A stretch of 6,524 nucleotides of DNA, taken from Spirochaetaceae bacterium. Lineage in GTDB: Bacteria; Spirochaetota; Spirochaetia; DSM-2461. The notes beneath the pieces are model-generated. The model worked only from the letters and a program-made list of their open reading frames with translations, ran no database searches and was not told the origin of the DNA. Both the position numbers and the translations under genes were made by a program. Shown piece by piece: positions 1-6,472 of the stretch (its first letter is position 1; the number at the start of each line of letters is the position of its first letter). The DNA is taken from NCBI GenBank assembly GCA_016342385.1, contig JAEINM010000245.1, forward strand, positions 1-6,524, given 5' to 3'.

Positions 1-1255
1 GAATCTTATTCCTGAATGGAACGACGCCGTATACCGGAATCAGTGGAAAGAAGCCTGGGAGAGGATGGAAATCACCAATAATTTTCCCGAATTCACGGGA
101 AGAATATGCCCGGCTATTTGTGAGACGTCCTGTACTCTCTCAATAAATGATGCCCCCGTAGCCATTAGGAATATTGAGTGGGAAATCGCAGAGAAAGCTT
201 TCCGAGAGGGATGGGTGAAAATCAGAAAGCCCAGACAGGAGACAGGCAAGAAAATTGCGATTATCGGATCTGGTCCGGCGGGGATGGCTTCAGCCCAACA
301 GTTAAGACGTATGGGACACAGTGTCACTCTCTTTGAAAAATCCAATAAGATAGGTGGTCTTCTTCGATATGGAATCCCTGATTTCAAGCTGGATAAATCT
401 GTCATTGACAGAAGAATCGATCAGATGAGAGCAGAAGGTGTCGAATTCGAGACTGGAGTTAATATCGGTGATGACATTGCCATTAAATATCTTCAGAGTA
501 AATTTGATGCCATTTTGATTACAATCGGAGCCGGAAAAGCAAGAGATCTTCCGGTAAAAGGAAGAAATCTAAAAGGTGTCTATTTTGCTCTTGATTATCT
601 TTCCCAATCCAATAAGAATGTATCAGAAGAACCATATTCGGAAGCTGTTATAAATGCCATGGGTAAAAAAGTACTTGTAATCGGAGGAGGAGACACGGGA
701 TCTGACTGTGTCGGAACTGCCAACAGGCAGGGAGCTGTCTCTGTGCATCAGTTTGAAATTATGCCCAAACCGCTTGACTGGAAAGAGAGCCGTAATCCCC
801 AATGGCCCGAATGGCCCTCTATTCTAAGGACTTCATCCTCTCATAAAGAGGGTTGTACCCGGGAATGGAGCATTACAACAAATGAGTTTGTCGGTAAGAA
901 AGGTGAAGTGACAAAAGGTCGATTTCAGAGGGTTGAATGGGTTCCTTCAAAAGATGGCGGACGACCATCATTAGAGAAAATTGAAGGTTCAGAGTTTGAT
1001 CTGGATGTAGATCTAGTTCTTCTAGCCATGGGATTTGAGCATGTTGAGCACAATTCCATAATAAATAATACTGAGATAGAACTCAATGATCGTGGGAATA
1101 TTGCAGTTGATAATAATTATATGACGAATGTAGACGGCATATTTGCTGCAGGTGATGCCAATGTTGGTGCTTCTCTTGTTGTTCATGCTATAAATTACGG
1201 CCGAAATGCGGCTAATTGCATTCATGATTACCTTATGAAAACGGTTGAGGAGTAA
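1..1255 (+). CDS. gltD: Glutamate synthase small subunit, 5'-truncated by the window edge
   Basis: This is the small (beta) subunit of glutamate synthase. It oxidises NAD(P)H on FAD and passes electrons through Fe-S clusters to the large subunit GltB, which makes glutamate from glutamine and 2-oxoglutarate in the cytosol. The frame is open from base 2, and the peptide before the Met at 65 (NLIPEWND, then YRNQWKEAWERM) is typical GltD, so that Met is internal and the true start lies upstream. About 417 residues are visible and roughly 60-70 are missing, including the first Fe-S cysteines. Visible marks are the Cys-rich CPAICETSC (Cys codons at 107, 119, 131), the FAD-binding GSGPAG (266-283), the pyridine-nucleotide-binding GGGDTG (683-700), the SSSHKEG and LLAMGFE segments, and the C-terminal FAD motif AAGDAN (from 1145). 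No frameshift is seen. gltB is probably upstream, outside the window. A related small-subunit-like oxidoreductase is possible, but the NNFPEFTGRICPA segment favours GltD. Confidence 0.95.
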   Translation, partial: NLIPEWNDAVYRNQWKEAWERMEITNNFPEFTGRICPAICETSCTLSINDAPVAIRNIEWEIAEKAFREGWVKIRKPRQETGKKIAIIGSGPAGMASAQQLRRMGHSVTLFEKSNKIGGLLRYGIPDFKLDKSVIDRRIDQMRAEGVEFETGVNIGDDIAIKYLQSKFDAILITIGAGKARDLPVKGRNLKGVYFALDYLSQSNKNVSEEPYSEAVINAMGKKVLVIGGGDTGSDCVGTANRQGAVSVHQFEIMPKPLDWKESRNPQWPEWPSILRTSSSHKEGCTREWSITTNEFVGKKGEVTKGRFQRVEWVPSKDGGRPSLEKIEGSEFDLDVDLVLLAMGFEHVEHNSIINNTEIELNDRGNIAVDNNYMTNVDGIFAAGDANVGASLVVHAINYGRNAANCIHDYLMKTVEE

Positions 1256-1274
1256 ACCTCATAAAAAATATAAA
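1245..1274 (+). promoter_or_regulatory. Weak sigma-70-like promoter candidate for the gatCAB-aspS unit
   Basis: TTGAGG (1245-1250) and TATAAA (1269-1274) are separated by 18 nt, resembling -35 and -10 boxes. The -35 would lie in the last codons of gltD, and transcription would begin near 1281, inside the left arm of the gltD terminator. RNA from this start would lack the GCCGC half of the hairpin and so escape termination. A second, poorer pair is TTCAAA (1282-1287) with TTATAT (1305-1310). The strong terminator implies that gatC needs its own promoter nearby, but which box is used is inference. Confidence 0.3.
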
Positions 1275-1301
1275 GCCGCTTTTCAAAAAGCGGCTTTTTT
1301 T
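1272..1301 (+). terminator. Intrinsic terminator after gltD
   Basis: A perfect inverted repeat, AAAGCCGCTTTT (1272-1283) against AAAAGCGGCTTT (1286-1297), forms an 11-bp stem with a tetraloop of about TCAA. Seven T residues (1295-1301) follow on the + strand. It begins 17 nt after the gltD stop, so it should end the glutamate synthase transcript before gatC. The A-rich left flank means the stem could also work weakly in the opposite direction, but no gene converges on it here. Confidence 0.93.
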
Positions 1302-1327
1302 AGATTATATTCGGGGTAGGAGAAGAT

Positions 1328-1615
1328 ATGGATAAGGGTGAACTGGTAAAAACTGCAGCTCTTGCAAAACTGAAACTCGATGAGAATGAAGTGGAAACAC
1401 TGGCAATAGAGGTCTCAGCGATGCTGGAGAATTTTTCAATGATGATGGAAGCTGATGTGGAAGGTCTTGAACCGACAACACAAACACTTCAACAGGAGAA
1501 CCGAACCCGTAGGGACGAAGGGCCGATCGATTCCGGTGACAATTTGTCTAATGATCTCCTGGAGCGCGTTCCCGAAAAAGAAGGCCGTTTTATTGTTATT
1601 CCCAATGTTATTTGA
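1328..1615 (+). CDS. gatC: Asp-tRNA(Asn)/Glu-tRNA(Gln) amidotransferase subunit C
   Basis: GatC is the small subunit of the GatCAB amidotransferase. It has no active site; it wraps around the GatA-GatB interface and stabilises the complex that turns Asp-tRNA-Asn (and/or Glu-tRNA-Gln) into the amide form. The 95-residue length is usual for the family. The N-terminal helix carries LAKLKLDENEVETLA (from residue 12), the middle has the family hallmark EADVEGLEPTTQ (41-52), a charged RRDE follows (61-64), and the C-terminus ends in the expected GRFIVIPNVI. The start is set by AGGAG at 1318-1322, 5 nt before the ATG. It is the first gene of the operon, just downstream of the gltD terminator. The gap to gatA (125 nt) is unusually long for this unit and holds repeats. 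The protein itself looks intact at both ends. Confidence 0.93.
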   Translation: MDKGELVKTAALAKLKLDENEVETLAIEVSAMLENFSMMMEADVEGLEPTTQTLQQENRTRRDEGPIDSGDNLSNDLLERVPEKEGRFIVIPNVI

Positions 1616-1624
1616 TTGTTGGGG

Positions 1625-1643
1625 GGGCGCATGGCATGCACCC
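1625..1643. repeat. Imperfect palindrome 1 in the gatC-gatA spacer
   Basis: GGGCGCATG (1625-1633) is complementary to CATGCACCC (1635-1643) except for one position (C1628 against A1640). The mismatch becomes a G-U wobble if the minus strand is transcribed. It is preceded by extra G residues but is not followed by a long T-run, so it is unlikely to be an efficient terminator. Confidence 0.7.
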
Positions 1644-1661
1644 TTATTGGGGATTCCGGGA

Positions 1662-1686
1662 ATGATTTGATCGGGATGATTTGATC
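1662..1686. repeat. Short tandem direct repeat ATGATTTGATC
   Basis: ATGATTTGATC occurs at 1662-1672 and again at 1676-1686, a period of 14 nt, and each copy is preceded by GGGA or GGGAA. Part of the unit (TGATCGGGA) recurs at 1717-1725 just before the gatA ribosome binding site. This may be slippage-type duplication or part of the inserted element. Confidence 0.7.
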
Positions 1687-1687
1687 T

Positions 1688-1716
1688 GTAGGGACGCCCT
1701 ACTAGGGCATCTGTAC
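1688..1716. repeat. Imperfect palindrome 2 in the gatC-gatA spacer
   Basis: The 29-nt stretch is symmetric about C1702. Of 13 opposed pairs, GTA/TAC at the ends and GCCCT/AGGGC at the centre are complementary, as are G1693-C1711 and A1694-T1710; G1692/T1712 is a wobble, and 1691/1713 and 1695/1709 mismatch. The loop is 3 nt (1701-1703). In the + strand RNA it would form a moderate hairpin about 14 nt upstream of the gatA Shine-Dalgarno sequence. Confidence 0.7.
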
Positions 1717-1730
1717 TGATCGGGAAAATA

Positions 1731-1743
1731 TGAGGTTTGAATG
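1731..1743 (+). promoter_or_regulatory. Ribosome binding site that sets the short gatA start
   Basis: TGAGG (1731-1735) lies 5 nt before ATG 1741. An in-frame TGA sits directly upstream (1738-1740), so GatA cannot begin earlier in this frame. The site therefore fixes the start of a GatA that lacks the usual N-terminal segment. Confidence 0.75.
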
Positions 1744-3084
1744 AAAAAATATAAAGAATATGTGGAGAATTGGGAAAAGAAAATTGGCAGTTTCCTTCAA
1801 TTTGATCCTGAAAAAGCAAAGGCTGATTCCTCCTCGGAAGGTCCTCTGAAGGGCATTCCTTTCGGAGTAAAAGATAATATAGCCGTTAAGGGATTTGATA
1901 TGACCTGCGGCTCAAAAATATTAGAGAATTTTAACTGTCCCTATACGGCAACAGCCGTGGAAAAGCTTCAGAATAAAGGAGCTGTTGTCGTGGGTAAAAT
2001 GAATATGGATGAATTCGGTATGGGTTCATCTACGGATAATTCGGCTTTGGGTGAAACCAATAATCCCTGGGATACCAGTCGTGTCGCCGGTGGATCGAGC
2101 GGGGGCAGTGCCGCTGCCGTAGCTGCAGGTCTAGTCCCCTTTGCTCTGGGTTCCGACACGGGTGGCTCTGTCCGTCAGCCAGCTTCATTCTGCGGAGTTT
2201 ACGGGTTAAAGCCCACGTACGGAACGGTTTCCCGTTATGGTCTGACGGCCTATGCCTCTTCTCTGGAAACCATCGGGATCTGTGCCGAGTCTACAGCTAT
2301 GACAAGAGATGTCTTTAATATAATTAAAGGTATTGATGTTATGGATAATACCACAGTTGATTACAAACCTTCCGGTAAAGATGATTCTAATACAATTGCC
2401 GTTCTCAAAGTGGGAGAGGGAGATCTCAGTGATGATGTTTTAAACTCCTATAAAGTATCACAGCAGAGAATTACAGATCTTGGATATACAGTGACAGAAG
2501 TCGAATTACCGACCTTGAAATATGTTGTCCCCGCTTATTATGTCATAGCCACTGCCGAAGCCAGTGCCAATCTGGCCCGATTCAACGGAATCCGCTATGG
2601 TCTGGCGGAAAAGGGAGCCGAGACTCCATCGGATCTTATGCAGATGTCCCGTCATTCCGGTTTTGGAGATGAAGTCAAACTGAGAATCCTCTTGGGAACC
2701 TATGTTCTCCGTTCGGGATTCCAGGATCAGTATTATCATAGGGCACAGAAAATCAGAACGGCAATCCTCAATGATTTTAATAGAATATTTGAGCAGGCAG
2801 ATGCTCTTATGCTGCCTGTTTTCCCGACTGGGGCTTTTCATCATGGTTCATCGGATCTGACACAACTTCAGCAGAAATCAGCGGACCTCTATACCTGTTC
2901 CGCTAATCTGGCCGGATTGCCGGCTCTGGCTGTCCCGTCGACTATTGAAAAGGGCTTACCTATAGGTGTTCAGTTTACAGCTCCTGCCTTTGAAGAGGAG
3001 AGATTATTCAGAATCTCTGAAAAACTGGAAGAAGTCTTTCCCGTACAGAATCCGGAAGGATACTCCAAGGAGTGGAACAAATGA
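1741..3084 (+). CDS. gatA: Asp-tRNA(Asn)/Glu-tRNA(Gln) amidotransferase subunit A, short N-terminus
   Basis: GatA is the glutaminase subunit of GatCAB. It releases ammonia from glutamine, which is passed to GatB for amidation of the mischarged tRNA. It belongs to the amidase-signature family. The Ser-cisSer-Lys triad is present: Lys44 in GVKDN, cis-Ser119 in GGSSGGS, and nucleophile Ser143 in SDTGGSVRQPA. The spacings (75 and 24 residues) equal those of S. aureus GatA Lys79, Ser154 and Ser178, so this protein has 35 fewer residues ahead of Lys44. At 447 residues it is short against about 485. Other conserved stretches are MDEFGMGSSTDNSA, CGVYGLKPTYGTVSRYG, AEASANLARFNGIRYG (from about 272) and NLAGLPALAVPS. 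The residues that remain before the core (EYVENWEKKIGSFLQF) match the second N-terminal helix of relatives; the first helix is absent. The active site looks complete, so activity is likely, but the effect of the missing helix is unknown. The stop overlaps the gatB start. Confidence 0.93.
   Translation: MKKYKEYVENWEKKIGSFLQFDPEKAKADSSSEGPLKGIPFGVKDNIAVKGFDMTCGSKILENFNCPYTATAVEKLQNKGAVVVGKMNMDEFGMGSSTDNSALGETNNPWDTSRVAGGSSGGSAAAVAAGLVPFALGSDTGGSVRQPASFCGVYGLKPTYGTVSRYGLTAYASSLETIGICAESTAMTRDVFNIIKGIDVMDNTTVDYKPSGKDDSNTIAVLKVGEGDLSDDVLNSYKVSQQRITDLGYTVTEVELPTLKYVVPAYYVIATAEASANLARFNGIRYGLAEKGAETPSDLMQMSRHSGFGDEVKLRILLGTYVLRSGFQDQYYHRAQKIRTAILNDFNRIFEQADALMLPVFPTGAFHHGSSDLTQLQQKSADLYTCSANLAGLPALAVPSTIEKGLPIGVQFTAPAFEEERLFRISEKLEEVFPVQNPEGYSKEWNK
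3067..3083 (+). promoter_or_regulatory. gatB ribosome binding site and ATGA start/stop overlap
   Basis: AAGGAG (3067-3072) stands 8 nt before ATG 3081. That ATG overlaps the gatA stop TGA (3082-3084) as ATGA, a classic translational-coupling junction. An in-frame GTG at 3072 would add three residues, but it overlaps the Shine-Dalgarno sequence itself and has no good site of its own. ATG 3081 is therefore preferred. Confidence 0.85.
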
Positions 3085-4511
3085 AATATCAATCCTTTGT
3101 AGGTCTGGAAATCCATATTCAGCTTATTTCGGAAACGAAAGTATTCTGCAGCTGCCCTAATAATTTTGGAGATGAACCCAATACTAACATCTGTCCTGTC
3201 TGCCTGGGCTATCCCGGAGCTCTGCCTTCTCTTAATGAAGAAGCTGTTTTCAAGGCACTGAAAGTCTGTAAGGCTTTGAACTGCCATATCAATGAAAAAG
3301 CGGTCTTTGACAGAAAGAACTATTTCTATCCCGATATGCCTAAAAACTATCAGATAACCCAGTTTGAATCCCCCTTCGGAGTGGATGGATATTTTAACCT
3401 TGAACTGGATGATGGATCTTTTAAAAAAATCAGAATACACGATGTACACCTCGAAGAGGATGCGGGAAAAATGATTCATGACGGTTATCAGTCGAGACTC
3501 GATTACAATCGGGCGGGTACGCCCCTTCTGGAGATTGTAACCGAGCCTGACCTGGTGGCTGGAAGAGATGCCGAGTTATTTGTGCAGCAGTTCAGACAGA
3601 TGGTCCGGTATCTGGAAGTAACTGACGGGAATATGGAAGAGGGCTCACTTCGCTGTGATGCCAATACTTCTATAAACCTCCCCGGAATGGGTTTGGGAAC
3701 AAAAACAGAGGTGAAAAACCTTAATTCTTCGCGGTTTGTTAATAAAGCACTCACCTATGAGATCAAACGTCACGGAAAAATTCTCGATAAAGGTGGTGAA
3801 ATAATACAGGAAACAAGGTTGTGGGATGAAAAAACATCCACTTCTAAAAGTATGAGAACCAAAGAGGATTCTCATGACTACAGATATTTCCCCGAACCGG
3901 ATCTCCCTCCCTACCGTGTGACAGCAGAAATGATGGGAAAAGTGGAATCTGCCATGGTAGAACTTCCCAATGACCGGAAAAAACGCTATATAAAAGATCA
4001 AAACCTATCGGTTGAACAGGCTGCTTTTATAACCGGAGAAAGGGAAACCGCCGACTGGTTTGATTCTCTTCTGAAGCTGGGAGCTGAATCGAATCAGAGC
4101 GCAAGCTGGTTGTCCGGGGATATTCAGAAGGTCCTCAATAGAGAGGAGGTCACTCTCGAGGAGAGCCCCTTTACGGCAGAGCGGATAAAAGAGCTATTTG
4201 ATTTGATTAATACAAAAAAAATCAGTAATAATATTGGTAAAGATCTTCTGCAGGCCATGTTCAAAGAAGATAAAGATCCTTCCCTGCTGGTTAAAGAGAA
4301 AGGCCTTGAGCAGGTTTCCGATACGGGAGCTGTTGAAAAAGTCGTAGATGAAGTACTCGCTGCCCATCCCGCTGTCGTTGACGCTGTACGGGCAGGTGAA
4401 GATAAACAGGTTGGATTCCTTATGGGACAACTGATGAAAGCCACAGGAGGGAAAGTGAATCCCCAGATGGCGAGAGAGATAATTATGAACAAGATAAAAG
4501 GGTCGGAATAA
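3081..4511 (+). CDS. gatB: Asp-tRNA(Asn)/Glu-tRNA(Gln) amidotransferase subunit B
   Basis: GatB is the tRNA-binding, kinase-like subunit. It activates the side-chain carboxylate of Asp (or Glu) on the mischarged tRNA with ATP and accepts ammonia channelled from GatA. With the ATG at 3081 it has 476 residues, normal for the family. The N-terminal catalytic cradle shows GLEIHIQL (8-15), CSC and CPVC (Cys23, 25, 38, 41; a likely metal-binding set seen in many but not all GatBs), LGYPGALPSLN, DRKNYFYPDMPKNYQITQ, HLEEDAGKM, DYNRAGTPLLEIVTEPD, GSLRCDANTSIN and EVKNLNSSRFVNKAL. The C-terminal third is the helical plus YqeY-like tRNA-binding tail, recognisable from WLSGDIQKVLN and FLMGQLMKATGGKVNP. 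It is translationally coupled to gatA and lies 20 nt from aspS. It looks intact, with nothing missing. Confidence 0.97.
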   Translation: MKYQSFVGLEIHIQLISETKVFCSCPNNFGDEPNTNICPVCLGYPGALPSLNEEAVFKALKVCKALNCHINEKAVFDRKNYFYPDMPKNYQITQFESPFGVDGYFNLELDDGSFKKIRIHDVHLEEDAGKMIHDGYQSRLDYNRAGTPLLEIVTEPDLVAGRDAELFVQQFRQMVRYLEVTDGNMEEGSLRCDANTSINLPGMGLGTKTEVKNLNSSRFVNKALTYEIKRHGKILDKGGEIIQETRLWDEKTSTSKSMRTKEDSHDYRYFPEPDLPPYRVTAEMMGKVESAMVELPNDRKKRYIKDQNLSVEQAAFITGERETADWFDSLLKLGAESNQSASWLSGDIQKVLNREEVTLEESPFTAERIKELFDLINTKKISNNIGKDLLQAMFKEDKDPSLLVKEKGLEQVSDTGAVEKVVDEVLAAHPAVVDAVRAGEDKQVGFLMGQLMKATGGKVNPQMAREIIMNKIKGSE

Positions 4512-4531
4512 TATCCCCAAAGGAGTCATCT

Positions 4532-6310
4532 ATGAGATTGAAAAGAACACATAACTGCGGAGAGCTGACCAGTAATAATAAGGGCGAAACAGTCCGATTG
4601 AGCGGATGGGTTGAAAATTACAGAGATCATGGAGGTGTGGCCTTTATAGACTTGAATGACAGATGGGGAACCACTCAGATTGTCTTCCATCCCGATATTG
4701 CCGGAGAGCACCACAACATAGCTCACACCCTCCGAAGTCAGGATGTGATCACCATTGAAGGTGAAGTTTCAACCAGGCCTGAAGGGATGGCGAATGACCG
4801 TCTCCCCACCGGTGAAATTGAAGTCTATATTAAAGATTTTGAACTGTTGAACAAATCTAAAACACCTCCTTTTGATATCAACCATGGGGGAGATACCAAT
4901 CAGGAAGTACTGTTGAAACACAGATATCTTGACCTTCGAAGCAGACGACTGCAAAAGAATATGATTTTCCGATCTGACCTGACCAATAAGATCAGAAATT
5001 ATTTTAATGATAAGGAGTTTGTGGAGATTGAAACTCCTATCCTGACACGGGCGACTCCCGAAGGTGCCAGAGATTATCTGGTTCCCAGTCGGACACAGAA
5101 AGGCAGCTTTTTTGCCTTGCCCCAGAGCCCTCAGCTGTTCAAACAGGCTCTCATGGTTTCTGGATACGATCGGTATTTTCAAATCGCCAGATGTTTCAGA
5201 GATGAAGATCTGAGAGCTGACAGGCAGCCGGAGTTTACCCAGGTTGATCTGGAGATGTCCTTTGTCGATCAGGATGATGTCATGGCTGTTGTTGAAGGGC
5301 TTTTTGCCCGATTGATGAAAGATCTCTTTAATAAAGAATTGAAACTGCCATTGAATAGAATCTCTTTTGATCAGTCTATGCTCGATTATGGATGCGATGC
5401 ACCGGATATGAGATTTGATCTGAAAATTAAAGATTTAAGTGATGTTTTTGTCAATACAGGGTTCTCTGTTTTTAAGAATGCCGTGAAAAATGGCGGTGCT
5501 GTCCGTTCCATCAATCTCAAGGGGGCAGTGGACAATTTGAGTCGAAAGGATCTCGATGAGATGACTCCTTTTGCCGCTAAGTATAAAGCCAAAGGTGTAG
5601 CCTGGATAAAAATGACTGAAGAGGGGCCTCAGTCTCCAATTGTCAAATTTTTCAGTGAAGAGGAATCGGCCGAACTCTATAAACGAATGGATGCTAAAGT
5701 GGGAGATGTTCTGATATTCCTCGCAGATAAAGAGGAAGTTGTCTGTCAGTCTCTGGCGGCACTCCGTCTGGAAATGGGTAGAAAACTAGGGCTGATAGAT
5801 GATAATGAATTGAATTTTAACTGGGTTGTGGATTTCCCCATGTTCGGGAAAGATCACAAAGCCAGACCGACATCTCTTCATCACCCCTTTACGGCTCCTA
5901 AGGTTGAGCACCTGGACTTGTTGGAAGATGATGTCTATGCCGTTAAAACCAATGCCTATGACCTTGTACTCAATGGTTGTGAAGTCGGCGGAGGAAGTAT
6001 CAGAATCCATCAGAAAGATGTACAGGAAAAAGTATTCCGGATTCTCGGAATTGATGAAGAGGAAGCGAAAGACAAATTCGGATTTCTGCTCGAGTCTCTT
6101 CAGTATGGAGCACCACCACATGGCGGATTGGCACTGGGGCTTGACAGAATGGTTATGTTATTTCTAAACACACCGTCACTGAGAGATGTTATCGCCTTTC
6201 CTAAAACTCAGAAGGCTACCTGTCTGATGACGGAAGCCCCCGGACAGGTGGATGAAGAGCAGCTGGAGGAACTGGCCATAATTTCTACAGTAGAAGATGA
6301 GGAAATGTAA
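4532..6310 (+). CDS. aspS: Aspartyl-tRNA synthetase, predicted non-discriminating
   Basis: This class IIb synthetase attaches aspartate to tRNA-Asp. It has 592 residues, matching the bacterial type (E. coli 590). The N-terminal OB-fold anticodon-binding domain spans about 1-110. Class II motif 1 centres on Pro169 (EIETPILTRATPEG). ALPQSPQLFKQ follows, then motif 2 with Arg223 in CFRDEDLRADRQPEFTQ, the bacterial GAD insertion at about 295-420, and motif 3 GLALGLDR with Arg539. In the OB domain His33 (RDHGG) and Gly85 (RPEGM) correspond by a constant offset of two to His31 and Gly83 of the P. aeruginosa non-discriminating enzyme; E. coli has Leu30 at the first site and Lys near the second. Together with the gatCAB genes just upstream this predicts that it also charges tRNA-Asn with Asp. 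The start is supported by AAAGGAG (4519-4525), 6 nt before the ATG. The C-terminus is acidic. AspRS identity is certain; the dual specificity is inference. Confidence 0.97.
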   Translation: MRLKRTHNCGELTSNNKGETVRLSGWVENYRDHGGVAFIDLNDRWGTTQIVFHPDIAGEHHNIAHTLRSQDVITIEGEVSTRPEGMANDRLPTGEIEVYIKDFELLNKSKTPPFDINHGGDTNQEVLLKHRYLDLRSRRLQKNMIFRSDLTNKIRNYFNDKEFVEIETPILTRATPEGARDYLVPSRTQKGSFFALPQSPQLFKQALMVSGYDRYFQIARCFRDEDLRADRQPEFTQVDLEMSFVDQDDVMAVVEGLFARLMKDLFNKELKLPLNRISFDQSMLDYGCDAPDMRFDLKIKDLSDVFVNTGFSVFKNAVKNGGAVRSINLKGAVDNLSRKDLDEMTPFAAKYKAKGVAWIKMTEEGPQSPIVKFFSEEESAELYKRMDAKVGDVLIFLADKEEVVCQSLAALRLEMGRKLGLIDDNELNFNWVVDFPMFGKDHKARPTSLHHPFTAPKVEHLDLLEDDVYAVKTNAYDLVLNGCEVGGGSIRIHQKDVQEKVFRILGIDEEEAKDKFGFLLESLQYGAPPHGGLALGLDRMVMLFLNTPSLRDVIAFPKTQKATCLMTEAPGQVDEEQLEELAIISTVEDEEM

Positions 6311-6347
6311 GTAGTGGACAGTCGCGACTGTCTTCTACTGTTTTTTT
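6310..6347 (+). terminator. Intrinsic terminator after aspS
   Basis: GACAGTCG (6317-6324) and CGACTGTC (6325-6332) form a perfect core palindrome. It is extended by AGTAG (6310-6314) with CTACT (6335-6339) across a T-T mismatch and a G-U wobble. A single G and then seven T residues (6341-6347) follow. The hairpin begins at the last base of the aspS stop codon and should end the gatCAB-aspS transcript. Confidence 0.9.
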
Positions 6348-6370
6348 ATATTAATATATGGTGTCATTAT

Positions 6371-6401
6371 AAAGGTTATCTCTTTGGAGGTGGCCTTTTT
6401 T
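6371..6401 (+). terminator. Second hairpin with U-tract: back-up terminator or leader attenuator
   Basis: Bases 6371-6382 pair with 6387-6398 as 12 consecutive pairs, three of them G-U wobbles (T6376, T6377 and T6379 against G), closed by a TTTG loop (6383-6386). T residues run from 6396 to 6401 and the flank stays T-rich to about 6412. The wobbles make the helix continuous only in + strand RNA. It sits 23 nt after the first terminator and 71 nt before the next start codon, so it could be a fail-safe terminator for aspS or an attenuator in the leader of the gene at 6473. No antiterminator partner is obvious. Confidence 0.6.
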
Positions 6402-6472
6402 GTTTTTGATTTCTTCAGTAAAAGTTTTTTTTCTCCGAAATTAACTGTAATGGAGCTTAAGGAGACTTGCCG

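Larger units (their letters stand above)
1616..1730. repeat. Repeat-bearing spacer between gatC and gatA, probable decayed palindromic element
   Basis: The spacer interrupts an otherwise tightly packed operon. Every frame has stops and none resembles the missing GatA N-terminus. It holds, in order, a G-run of seven (1621-1627), an imperfect palindrome (1625-1643), a short direct repeat ATGATTTGATC (1662-1672 and 1676-1686), a second imperfect palindrome (1688-1716), and TGATCGGGA at both 1668-1676 and 1717-1725. The density of palindromes and the GTAGGGACG / GGGCGCATG wording resemble small dispersed palindromic repeats (MITE or REP-like) found between genes in many bacteria. No transposase or clear target-site duplication is visible, so its mobile nature is inference. 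The exact borders are uncertain. Confidence 0.55.

Noticed and set aside
65..67. Met codon as the start of gltD
   Set aside because: The frame is open and clearly GltD-like upstream to base 2, so this is an internal Met of a gene cut by the window edge.
1455..1670. Open frame running from gatC into the spacer, considered as a small gene
   Set aside because: It lies mostly out of frame inside gatC, has no ribosome binding site and resembles no known protein.
1730..1744. Four-codon ORF (MRFE) overlapping the gatA start
   Set aside because: It has no ribosome binding site of its own and covers the gatA ribosome binding site; likely chance.
1436..1819. Minus-strand open frame spanning the gatC-gatA spacer
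   Set aside because: It overlaps two well-supported genes, has no convincing start and shows no recognisable protein features; it is a shadow frame.
3072..3080. In-frame GTG start that would lengthen GatB by three residues
   Set aside because: It overlaps the AAGGAG ribosome binding site that serves ATG 3081 at ideal spacing, and the ATG forms an ATGA overlap with the gatA stop.
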